Translations under genes and position numbers: made by a program
The notes under the pieces: generated by a model
Database searches by the model: none
What the model was told of the DNA's origin: nothing
What the model saw: the letters and a program-made list of their open reading frames with translations, nothing else
Shown here: one piece after another, positions 1 to 9,069 of the stretch
Position numbering within the stretch: position 1 is the first letter of the stretch
Layout of the letters: each line of letters begins with the position of its first letter
DNA from: Arachis hypogaea
Lineage: Eukaryota > Streptophyta > Magnoliopsida > Fabales > Fabaceae
Reading direction: 5' to 3'
NCBI RefSeq assembly: GCF_003086295.3
Contig: NC_092042.1
Span: 44,390,137 to 44,454,136, forward strand
DNA length: 64,000 bases

Positions 1-296
1 AAGGGTTTGCTTTTCAGTATTTATTTATTTTAATTGCCATTTAAATTATTTGCCATATTGATTCTTCATTCTCAAACCCCAATTTACAATCTCCATAACC
101 AATAATAAGAACATACCTCCCTGCAATTCCTTGAGAAGACGACCCGAGGTTTAAATACTCAGTTATCAATTTTAAAGGGGTTTGTTACTTGTGACAACCA
201 AAACGTTTGCACGAAGGGATTTCTGTTGGTTTAGAATCTATATCTACAACGTGACTATTTTTATAAAATTCTTTACTAGCAAAAATCCTAACGTCA
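1..296 (+). mobile_element. 3' end of a family D-like LTR, cut by the window edge
   Basis: The segment aligns by eye with the last ~200 bases of the LTR at 61881-63319: both hold a CCTTGAGA...GACGACC stretch, GGGTTTGTTACTTGTGACAACC and a TTGGTTTAGAA-like stretch near the end. It appears to stop at CGTCA (296). No tRNA-Asp primer site follows, so it is a 3' LTR or solo LTR rather than a 5' LTR. Its start lies outside the window. The solo LTR beside it sits almost exactly at its terminus. Confidence 0.7.
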
Positions 297-297
297 C

Positions 298-1720
298 TGA
301 TGAGAGAACTTTTGCGTGGTCTAGAATTCAGAATAAATTCTCGTTGCAGGTATAGCTTCTAAACCAACAAAAGTCCTTGCATACAAACATTTTGGTTGTC
401 ACAAGTAACAAACCCCTTAAAATTGATAATCAAATATTTAAACCTTGGGTCGCCTTCTCAAGGAATTGCAGGGAGGTATGTTCTTATTATTGGTTATGCA
501 AAAGTATGTTTGGGGTTTTGGATTAAGGTATAAGGTATGTTGAATGACACTTAAAATAAAATAATAACAACTGTAAAATAAACTCTTGGTAAGGTATGAG
601 AACTGGAAGTCCTATCCTAGTTATCCTTATCAATTGTGATGAGAATTGGATTTTTCTCCCACTTTGTTAACCTCTAACTATGAAGGTAAGTCAAGTGAAT
701 GAATTAATTCGAATCCTCAAGTCCCAGTCTTTCCTTGGGAAAAGTCAGAGTTATTGGATCTCGAATCAATTCTTGAAGAATTCCAATTTTCAATCAACAA
801 TGAGTTTGATAACTCAAAAGTCACCAATTAATCAACCAAAGCCAAAAAGTAGAAAAATCTAAATTATTTATATCATAAATAAGAGAAATAAATCATAGAT
901 CTGAAGATATCTCAAATTATATTTAAATAAGAAAATTAATCCAAACTTGGAACATTGAAAATAAATAAATACAAAGAATATTGAACTTGAGATGCAGAAG
1001 AAATATTCATAATCCAAATAAAAATCCTAATCATACTCCTAATCCTAATCCTAAGAGAGAGGAGAGAACCTCTCTCTCTAAAAACTACATCTAAAATTGT
1101 GAAAAGTGAATTATGAGAGCCTCCTCTCAAGTCCCCTTCATTCCTCCACTTTGCAGCCTTTAATCTGCATTTTCTGGGCTTGAAACTGGGCCGGAAATAG
1201 CCCAGGATTCGCTGTTTGCGAAATCTGTCACGCTGATTTTCGCAGATGCAACGCGTCCGCGTGGATGACGCGTTCGCGTCGCCTATCTGTATGGCCACTA
1301 TGGAAAATTATATATCAAATTGAAGCTCCGGATGTTAGCTTTCCAACGCAAGTGGAACCAGGTCATTTGAACCTTTGTAGCTCAAGTTATGGTCGTTTTA
1401 GTGCGAGAGGGTCAGGCTGATAGCTTTGCAGTTTCTTCAACTTCTTGTATTCCTTCCACTTTTGCATGCTTCCTTTCCATCCTCTAAGCCATTCTTGCCC
1501 TGTAATCCCTGAAATCACTTAACACACATATCAAGGTATCTAATGATAATAAGAGAGGATTCAATAAAAGAAAATAAAAGCCAAAGAAGCATGTTTTCAA
1601 TCATAGAACAAATTCTGGGAAGGAATTGTAAAACATGCAAATAGTATGAATAAATGGGTAAAGAGTTGATAAAATCCACTCAATTAAGCACAAGATAAAC
1701 CATAAAATAGTGGTTTATCA
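298..1720 (-). mobile_element. Solo LTR, family D/E type, minus orientation
   Basis: Read on the minus strand it begins TGATAAACCACTATTTTATGG and ends in CTCTCATCA, so it has the TG...CA ends of an LTR. The flanking 5-bp direct repeats GTCAC (293-297 and 1721-1725) are identical, marking a complete insertion. There is no primer site, coding region or second LTR, so it is a solo LTR of 1423 bp left by LTR-LTR recombination. It carries a CG-rich palindromic cluster near 1248-1285, a TCCTAA hexamer run near 1033-1055 and the conserved GGAAAG module near 1310-1410. Confidence 0.85.
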
Positions 1721-2140
1721 GTCACGTATGCATGCAGCATGCGTATGTGTCGGTCACGAATTTTTCATAATGACGCGTAAGTGTCAGGCACGTGTCCGCG
1801 TGCTCTTGATTTTGTGTGATTCGCGCGAAGCCAGCCGAGCGCCCGCGCGACTCTCTGTTTGCATGGCTTGGGAGCCAATTTTTATACGATGCATTCACGT
1901 CGTGCATGCGCTCGCGTGGATGGCCATAAGTGCAACTAACACGAACGCGTCGGTCACGCGTCCGCGTGCCCAAATTTGTGCTTTTAGCACACTTCCTGCC
2001 CCAAGGCAGCACTACTATCTGTCCAAACACTCTTTGACGTTGATTCTGCAGGTCACGTGTCTGCGTTAGTGACGCGCACGCGTGGATGGCGAAAATTCCA
2101 AACGACGCACACGCGTAGAGTACGCGTACGTGTGGTCATG

Positions 2141-2300
2141 TAAGTGCGCCAAGCATGAGACCAGCGCCATTCCCGCGCAACTCTCTGTCAATTATTGTTT
2201 TTCACGCACACATGATTGACTAAGTGCGCCAAGCATGAGACCAGCGCCATTCCCGCGCAACTCTCTGTCAATTATTGTTTTTCACGCACACATGATTGAC
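2141..2300. repeat. Exact 80-bp tandem duplication
   Basis: Bases 2141-2220 and 2221-2300 are identical, both starting TAAGTGCGCCAAGCATGAGA and ending CACACATGATTGAC. Two perfect copies next to each other indicate a very recent slippage or unequal exchange. An assembly artefact is possible. Confidence 0.95.
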
Positions 2301-2535
2301 GCGTTCGCGTCAGTGATGCTTGTGCATCGTGTGCTTTTTCTCTCTCTCTTCTTTTTTTTATTAGCTTGAGGTGTTCGATTCCTGTGATAAAATAGCTGCA
2401 TGATCAGAAAATTAGTGAGAACTCAATAAAATACTAAGAAGACTACTATTACAAAAAATAGCTAAGGATACGAATTTATCGGGTTGCCTTCCGACAAGCG
2501 CTTCTTTATCATCACTAGCTTGACGGTCAGTTCTG

Positions 2536-3509
2536 CTAATTCAGCAGATGAGTGGACCTCTGGCGATCAATCTCGCCTCCAAGATAGTGCTTCAACCTCT
2601 GGCCATTCATTGTAAATTTCCTGTCAGAATTCTCGTCCTGTATTTCCACATGACCATATGGTGAAGCTCTGGTAACCACAAACTGTCCTGACCATCGGAA
2701 TTTCAGCTTCTCGGGAAAGAATTTGAACCTTGAATTATATAAAAGCACTCTTTGTCCTGGCTTAAAGACTCTTATGGCAATCTTTTTGTCATGCAGTAGC
2801 TTGGTTCTTTCCTTATAGAGCTTGGCATTCTCATAGGCTGAATATCTGAATTCATCAAGCTTATTCAACTGAAGTATTCGCCTGATTCCTGTAGCTTCCG
2901 AATCAAGATTCAGATACCTGATTGCCCAGTAAGCTTTATGCTCCAGCTCAACTGGCAAGTGACAGGCTTTGCCATAGACCAATTGATAAGGGGACATGCC
3001 AATGGGAGTATTGTACGCTGTCCGGTATGCCCAGAGAGCATCATCAAACTTCCTAGACTAGTTCTTTCTGGAAATACTGGCGGTCTTCTCTAGAATCCTC
3101 TTAAGTTCCCTGTTGGAAACTTCAACCTGTCCACTTGTCTGAGGGTGATAGGGGGTTGTCACTTTATGACAGACTCCATATCTCAACAGAAGAGAGTCCA
3201 TATGTCTGTTGCAGAAATGGCTTCCTCCATCACTAATGAGTGTCCGTGGGACACCAAACCGGCTAAAGATATATCTCTGAAGAAAGCTCATTACCACTTT
3301 GGCATCATTGGTGGGTAAAGCCACAGCTTCCACCCACTTGGACACATAGTCAACTGCCACTAGAATATAGTTGTTTGAATGTGAGGGTGAAAAAGGTCCC
3401 ATGAAATCAATACCCCACACATCAAACAACTCAACCTCAAGAATTCCCTATTGTGGCATTTCATGGTTGGCAGGGAGATTTACAGCTTTTTCACATCTGC
3501 CACAGTGCT
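2536..3509 (-). pseudogene. Ty3/gypsy integrase, core and C-terminal part, broken
   Basis: This is the integrase that would join element cDNA to host DNA. Visible are the core start WGIDFMGPF (first Asp), LISDGGSHF (second Asp) and [12 protein letters not shown] (catalytic Glu), then [21 protein letters not shown] and a C-terminal NGQRLKHYL stretch. The region is about 320 residues and is closely similar to the integrase at the C-terminal end of 20307-23267. The zinc-finger N-terminus is cut off by the family D insertion at 3510. At least two stops interrupt it: one replaces Gln of the PQQGILE motif seen in element B, the other replaces the Trp of B's RKDWAK. Confidence 0.9.
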
Positions 3510-5056
3510 TGATAAACCCCAATTTGACGGTTTATCTTGTATTGAATTTAGAGTATTTTGATGACCTTTACCCACATTTATTCAATGAAATAGCATGGTT
3601 TTATAACTTCTCCTTTAATTGTGCTTAAGAGTGAAAACATGCTTTTTAGGTCTTAAAATAGTTAAATTTAATTCACCTTGATTCCATTAGATGCCTTGAT
3701 ATGTTTGTTAAGTGATTTAAGGTTTAGGAGGCAAAGATTGGATCAAGGGAATGAAGAAAGAAAGCATGAAAAGTTGGAGAACTCATGAAGAAATAAAAGA
3801 ACCGGAAAGCTATCAAGCCGACCTCTTCGCACTTAAATGACCATAACTTGAGGTACAGAGGTCCAAATGATGCGGTTCTAGTTGGGTTGGAAAGCTAACA
3901 TCCGGGGCTTCAAAACGATATAAGATTTGCCATAGTTGCTACACGTATGGTGGCGCGCACGCGCATAGTACGCGCACGCGCCGTTGCTGCCACCTGGTTC
4001 AGTTAAAGCAAAACGTGGCCAGCGAATTCTAAAGCCTTGTGGGCCCAATCCAACTCATTTCTGATGCTATTTAACCCAAGAAATGAAGAGGGAAACACAT
4101 GTTGGTTACCATTAGTCATAGTTTAGTTTCAGAAGTAGTTAGAATTAGTTTCTAGAGAGAGAAGCTCTCACTTCTCTCTAGAATTAGGATTAGGATTAGG
4201 ATTAGTTCTTAGATCTAGGTTTTAATCTTTGCTTTCTTCTACTTCTACATCTCAATTCCTTGTTGTTAGATTCATTCTTCTTCCATTCTTTTGTTGTAAT
4301 TTCCTTTATGTTGTTCTTGTGTTTTTGTTGTAGATCTACTTTTGTTTCTTCTACTTTCTTCCAATTCAATTCAAGGTAATTCATAATAGATGTGTTTCTT
4401 TTGATTGTTGTTATTAATTCTTTTCAATAATTGTTGTTAGAATCTACTCTTGTTATCAATTTACTATGCTTTTCTTTCGTACCCTCCAAGTGTTTGATGA
4501 AATGCTTGGTTGGATTTTAGAGTAGAATTTTATACTCTTGGCTTGGAAAGGTAACTTAGGAACCCTTGAGTTACTAATGTCCAAGTAATTGAAATTGGGA
4601 GCCATTTACTCTAGTTCTCACTAATTGAATTAGTGGAGAGTTAGGACTTATGGACTAGGATTGATATAGCTCATTTGACTTTCCTTTACTACTAGTTAGA
4701 GGATGATTTAATGAGATTAATCCTTGCCAATTCTCATATTGTGGTTAGTGATTAGGATAGAGATCCTTGACCACCAACCCTTGCCAAGACCTTTTTTGGC
4801 CTTAGTTTACTTTCTTGCCATTTATCTTTCATGCTTCATATCAAAACCCCAAAATAACTCACAACCAATAACAAGACACTCTATTGTAATTCCTAGGGAG
4901 AACGACCCGAGGTTTGAATACTTCGGTTTATAAATTTAGGGGTTTGTTTTAGTGACAAACAACTTTTTGTATGAAAGGATTATTGTTGGTTTAGAAACTA
5001 TACTTTACAACGAGATTTCATTAGTGAAATTCTAAACCGTCAAAATCCAATCATCA
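3510..5056 (+). repeat. 5' LTR of family D
   Basis: It starts TGATAAACCCCAATTTGACGG and ends CCAATCATCA, directly before the primer site. In order it holds the conserved ATAACTTGAGGTACAGAGG...GGTTGGAAAGCTAACATCC module (about 3838-3930), a CG-rich palindrome cluster (about 3952-3985), a TATA-like CTATTTAA (about 4067-4074) and a TTAGGA hexamer run (about 4184-4204). The module and TATA-like box make the middle of the LTR the likely promoter. Confidence 0.9.
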
Positions 5057-5059
5057 AAA

Positions 5060-5077
5060 TGGCGCCGTTGCCGGGGA
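5060..5077 (+). promoter_or_regulatory. Primer binding site, tRNA-Asp type
   Basis: TGGCGCCGTTGCCGGGGA lies three bases after the LTR. It is complementary to the 3' end of plant tRNA-Asp, the primer typical of Athila-like elements. The same 18 bases occur in elements B (25827-25844) and C (33480-33497) on the minus strand. Confidence 0.9.
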
Positions 5078-5230
5078 GTTGCAATGGTGTTGTGTTATTG
5101 GTTATTGTATATATGAGAATATTGTGAATATGTTTGCTTTTTTCTTCTTTGTTAATTTTTAGTTTGTTCTCTTTAATTGTTCCTATTTTTTTGTTTTTCT
5201 TGCCCTCTCTTGCTATCATGAATTCTCATT

Positions 5231-7105
5231 TTGGCTGTGTGTGATTACAATTATGTTATAGGTGATGAGGACTATAATGGAGATGTGTATCAAGGATGGG
5301 ACAACCAAAGGTGGGAGGAGCCATATGCATATGATCAATCTTCTTGGCAACAACCTCCACCAATGCACTATGAAGAAGAGCCATTCCATGATGCATATCA
5401 ATCAAATGGCTATGGTGAATCACCTTGTGACTTTCAAGAACCACCACCATATGCCTATGAACCATATCCTCAACATAACTCTCAACCATACTCACAAGCC
5501 CCTTCTTACCAACCACCTTCATATGACCCTAACCCATATCTATCTTACCAACAACCATATGAGCAATATGAACCACACATAGAGCAACCACCACAACATC
5601 AACATTTTCAAGAGCCACCCCCTCCATATTATTACCAAGATGAACCACCTCCAATAAATGAAAATTTTCAACCACAAGATGAATACTACTTTCCACCACA
5701 ACCTCCCATGGAAGAATACTCATATCTATTGAACCAAGAGCAACATGATCCTAATCATATTATCCAAGAGGAACAAGAGTCAAGGGATCATCTCAAAGAA
5801 GCATTAGATCAATTTCAAGCAACCATGGAGTGTGTTGTGCAACAAGTAGAAAGAGTGGAAAACATTGAACCACCACAACTCTACCAAGACGAACCACCTT
5901 CCTATTATAAACCCTTTCCCCAAAATGAGGAACCCTTCCACCCACCCCAATCTCTAATGGATGAAACCCTTGGTGTTCTTGTTCAAGGGCAAGAAGAGAT
6001 GAAAAGGGATGTGCAAAATTTCATGGCCGCCTTGGATGCGGTAACAAATCAATTAGCCTCCCAATGCTTGAACACTCAAGGAACTCCCATGGCTCAAGAA
6101 GAACATAGCATGAAGGAGAGATTGGAAACTCTGGTGGGAAATGAAGGAAGTTGCTTTGTATTGGAACAATTGGAGGAAGCTTTAATTGTTGAAGACAAGG
6201 AAGAAGTGGTAGAAGACTTAGGAGATGCGGAGCTTCCATGGGAACATAGAGTTGAAGAAAACCCCTCCAAGATGATTGAAATTGATGCTAGGGAGGAAAG
6301 TGCACACCTTCCAAGGCATACTCCATATGAAGACTCGGACGGGATAGAGCAAGAATTGAGTTCCCTTGGTGATGAAGATCATGCATCCAATCTTCTTAGT
6401 GAAGAATCCTTTGAATTTGAAGAACCTTTTCCCAATGAATTCAAAAGTGATGTGGAGGTAGATTTCTCTCAACCTTCCATTTATGACTTGAGTGATGGAG
6501 AAGAGTTAGATGAAGTTGTTGAACAAAGGATTGAGAATGAAGAAGTTTGTGAAAAGGTGGAGGCAATCAAGGATGAAAACAATGGAGTAGAGCTTACTAG
6601 CACATTGGAAATACCTCTCCCCAAGCCACCACCATCCACTCTCTCATTCAAGTGGGTAAATTCCTTATACTCAAGCTTTATTATTCCCCTTGAATATGGT
6701 TTGCTTGAAACGGATGGTCAACTTAGATATATTTGTGGCTTTAAGAGTAAAAAGGAGATGGTTAGTGGTTGGAAGCATCATCCTAGGTTCATTATGGTCA
6801 CATGTCCAAAGCTTGATAGCAAAGGTTGGTGTATAACTAGAGTACATGGGCCTAGAAGGATGTTTGGTCACTTTGTTGAGAATTCACCTTGCTCACCACC
6901 CACATGGATTAATGATAATCAACTTGGAGATAGGTGTGAAGATAAAATATGGGATCCGGGAACACATGAGGATCAACATTGGGAGCCCATGGTTTGTGAA
7001 GAACTCCATCAAAGCTTGGAGATATTAATCTTGAATGATGGAGCTTATTGGAAGTCCAAGCATTGGTGGAAGTTCCAGGATGGGTACGAGCACAAGCCAC
7101 CTTGA
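5231..7105 (+). CDS. Family D ORF: Tyr/Pro/Gln-rich protein of unknown function
   Basis: The open frame is about 624 codons. Residues ~1-165 are low complexity, with many PPxY-like, QPPSY and QQPYEQYEP repeats; ~165-330 contain acidic, coil-like stretches (e.g. MDETLGVLVQGQEEMKRDV); ~330-470 are strongly acidic; the last ~150 residues are Trp-rich and more ordered (SGWKHHPRFIMVTC, AYWKSKHWWKFQDGYEHKPP at the end). No zinc knuckle or enzyme motif is visible. The frame opens without an ATG: compared with the copy at 63430, the expected ATG is at 5218 but an indel just after it shifts the frame. Its place after the primer site suggests a gag-like or packaging role, which is inference. Extensin-like composition is probably coincidental. 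Confidence 0.7.
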   Translation: MAVCDYNYVIGDEDYNGDVYQGWDNQRWEEPYAYDQSSWQQPPPMHYEEEPFHDAYQSNGYGESPCDFQEPPPYAYEPYPQHNSQPYSQAPSYQPPSYDPNPYLSYQQPYEQYEPHIEQPPQHQHFQEPPPPYYYQDEPPPINENFQPQDEYYFPPQPPMEEYSYLLNQEQHDPNHIIQEEQESRDHLKEALDQFQATMECVVQQVERVENIEPPQLYQDEPPSYYKPFPQNEEPFHPPQSLMDETLGVLVQGQEEMKRDVQNFMAALDAVTNQLASQCLNTQGTPMAQEEHSMKERLETLVGNEGSCFVLEQLEEALIVEDKEEVVEDLGDAELPWEHRVEENPSKMIEIDAREESAHLPRHTPYEDSDGIEQELSSLGDEDHASNLLSEESFEFEEPFPNEFKSDVEVDFSQPSIYDLSDGEELDEVVEQRIENEEVCEKVEAIKDENNGVELTSTLEIPLPKPPPSTLSFKWVNSLYSSFIIPLEYGLLETDGQLRYICGFKSKKEMVSGWKHHPRFIMVTCPKLDSKGWCITRVHGPRRMFGHFVENSPCSPPTWINDNQLGDRCEDKIWDPGTHEDQHWEPMVCEELHQSLEILILNDGAYWKSKHWWKFQDGYEHKPP

Positions 7106-7524
7106 GAGGAGCTCCCCATAAGTCCAACTTAAGGACAATAAACAAAAGTGTTAGGTGGGAGACACCCCACCATGGTAAAATCCTTTCATTTTCTCTTTTG
7201 TACATATTAGTAGAATTAGTTTAATTTCTTGTTTTGATTGTTTTAATGAGTCTAATTGGTAGTTTAGTATGTTAAATAAGGTTTTATGGTATTTTGGTTG
7301 CTATTTGGAGGTTTGGAATGCTTGGATTGGTGCAAAAACATAGCAAAAAAATTTTTGAAAAACAGAGCACCATCCACGCGTACGCGCACTGCGTGCTTAC
7401 GCGTGCATCAAGCGTTTTGGACCATCCACGCGAGCGCGCCATGCACGCGTACGCGTGGATTGAGAAGTTCTACCTTCCATACCTTGACCCGCGAGTTAGG
7501 CCTGCACTGTGCGGAAATTGGGCC
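7106..7524 (+). other. 3' noncoding region of family D with CG-rich palindromes
   Basis: No coding signal is seen. Between about 7365 and 7465 there are several CACGCGTACGCG-type palindromes. A clear polypurine tract directly before the 3' LTR is missing, and the first ~10-15 bases of the 3' LTR differ strongly from the 5' LTR, so this junction looks rearranged. Confidence 0.6.
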
Positions 7525-9069
7525 TGAGGCACAAACCAATTTAACGATTTATCTTGTATTGAATTTAGAGTATTTTGATGACCTTTACCCACATTTATTC
7601 AATGAAATAGCATGGTTTTATAACTTCTCCTTTAATTGTGCTTAAGAATGAAAACATGCTTTTTAGGTCTTAAAATAGTTAAATTTAATTCACCTTGATT
7701 CCATTAGATGCCTTGATATGTTTGTTAAGTGATTTAAGGTTTAGGAGGCAAAGATTGGATCGAGGGAATGAAGAAAGAAAGCATGAAAAGTTGGAGAACT
7801 CATGAAGAAATGAAAGAACCGGAAAGCTATCAAGCCGACCTCTTCGCACTTAAATGACCATAACTTGAGGTACAGAGGTCCAAATGATGCGGTTCTAGTT
7901 GGGTTGGAAAGCTAACATCCGAGGCTTCAAAACGATATAAGATTTGCCATAGTTGCTACACGTATGGTGGCGCGCACGTGCATAGTACGCGCACACGCCG
8001 TTGCTGCCACCTGGTTCAGTTAAAGCAAAACGTGGCCAGCGAATTCTAAAGCCTTGTGGGCCCAATCCAACTCATTTCTGATGCTATTTAACCCAAGAAA
8101 TGAAGAGGGAAACACATGTTGGTTACCATTAGTCATAGTTTAGTTTTAGAAGTAGTTAGAATTAGTTTCTAGAGAGAGAAGCTCTCACTTCTCTCTAGAA
8201 TTAGGATTAGGATTAGGATTAGTTCTTAGATCTAGGTTTTAATCTTTGCTTTCTTCTACTTCTACATCTCAATTCCTTGTTGTTAGATTCATTCTTCTTC
8301 CATTCTTTTGTTGTAATTTCCTTTATGTTGTTCTTGTGTTTTTGTTGTAGATCTACTTTTGTTTCTTCTACTTTCTTCCAATTCAATTCAAGGTAATTCA
8401 TAATAGATGTGTTTCTTTTGATTGTTGTTATTAATTCTTTTCAATAATTGTTGTTAGAATCTACTCTTGTTATCAATTTACTATGCTTTTCTTTCGTACC
8501 CTCCAAGTGTTTGATGAAATGCTTGGTTGGATTTTAGAGTAGAATTTTACACTCTTGGCTTGGAAAGGTAACTTAGGAACTCTTGAGTTACTAATGTCCA
8601 AGTAATTGAAATTGGGAGCCATTTACTCTAGTTCTCACTAATTGAATTAGTGGAGAGTTAGGACTTATGGACTAGGATTGATATAGCTCATTTGACTTTC
8701 CTTTACTACTAGTTAGAGGATGATTTAATGAGATTAATCCTTGCCAATTCTCATATTGTGGTTAGTGATTAGGATAGAGATCCTTGACCACCAACCCTTG
8801 CCAAGACCTTTTTTGGCCTTAGTTTACTTTCTTGCCATTTAACTTTCATGCTTCATATCAAAACCCCAAAATAACTCACAACCAATAACAAGACACTCTA
8901 TTGTAATTCCTAGGGAGAACGACCCGAGGTTTGAATACTTCGGTTTATAAATTTAGGGGTTTGTTTTAGTGACAAACAACTTTTTGTATGAAAGGATTAT
9001 TGTTGGTTTAGAAACTATACTTTACAACGAGATTTCATTAGTGAAATTCTAAACCGTCAAAAATCCAAT
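7525..9069 (+). repeat. 3' LTR of family D, damaged at both ends
   Basis: It is nearly identical to 3510-5056 from about 7535 onwards. Its first bases (TGAGGCACAAACC) are degenerate and its last five bases (CATCA) are missing at 9069, where the Tat/Retand protease sequence starts abruptly. Confidence 0.85.

Larger units (their letters stand above)
1721..3509 (-). mobile_element. 3' portion of a Ty3/gypsy Athila-like element
   Basis: Going leftwards on the minus strand, the segment holds the integrase core and C-terminus (3509-2536) and then noncoding 3' sequence (2535-1721). The order and protein match pol of element B (20307-23267); the post-pol sequence GGGTTGCCTTCCGACAAGCG resembles B after its pol stop. 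The noncoding part is full of CACGCGT-type motifs and an exact 80-bp duplication. Its own 3' LTR is not present beside it. Family D is inserted at 3510. It may be the missing 3' end of element C (29004-34814), which is inference. Confidence 0.75.
3510..9069 (+). mobile_element. Non-autonomous LTR retrotransposon, family D
   Basis: It has two ~1.55-kb LTRs (3510-5056 and 7525-9069), a tRNA-Asp primer site (5060-5077) and one long ORF (5231-7105). There is no gag zinc knuckle, protease, reverse transcriptase or integrase, so it must use another element's enzymes; the shared primer site points to Athila-like partners. It sits in the integrase of a minus-strand element (5' flank GTGCT). The 3' LTR lacks its last five bases, where an unrelated Tat/Retand element begins, so no second target duplication survives. 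The LTRs differ at about 11 positions by eye. Confidence 0.85.

Noticed and set aside
4184..4204. TTAGGA hexamer runs in family D LTRs as interstitial telomere
   Set aside because: The unit is TTAGGA, not plant TTTAGGG, only about four copies, and at the same LTR position in every family D copy, so it is part of the LTR.
5231..7105. Extensin or cell-wall glycoprotein gene
   Set aside because: No signal peptide or SPPPP repeats; it lies between LTRs after a primer site and has a second copy in the same context at 63430.
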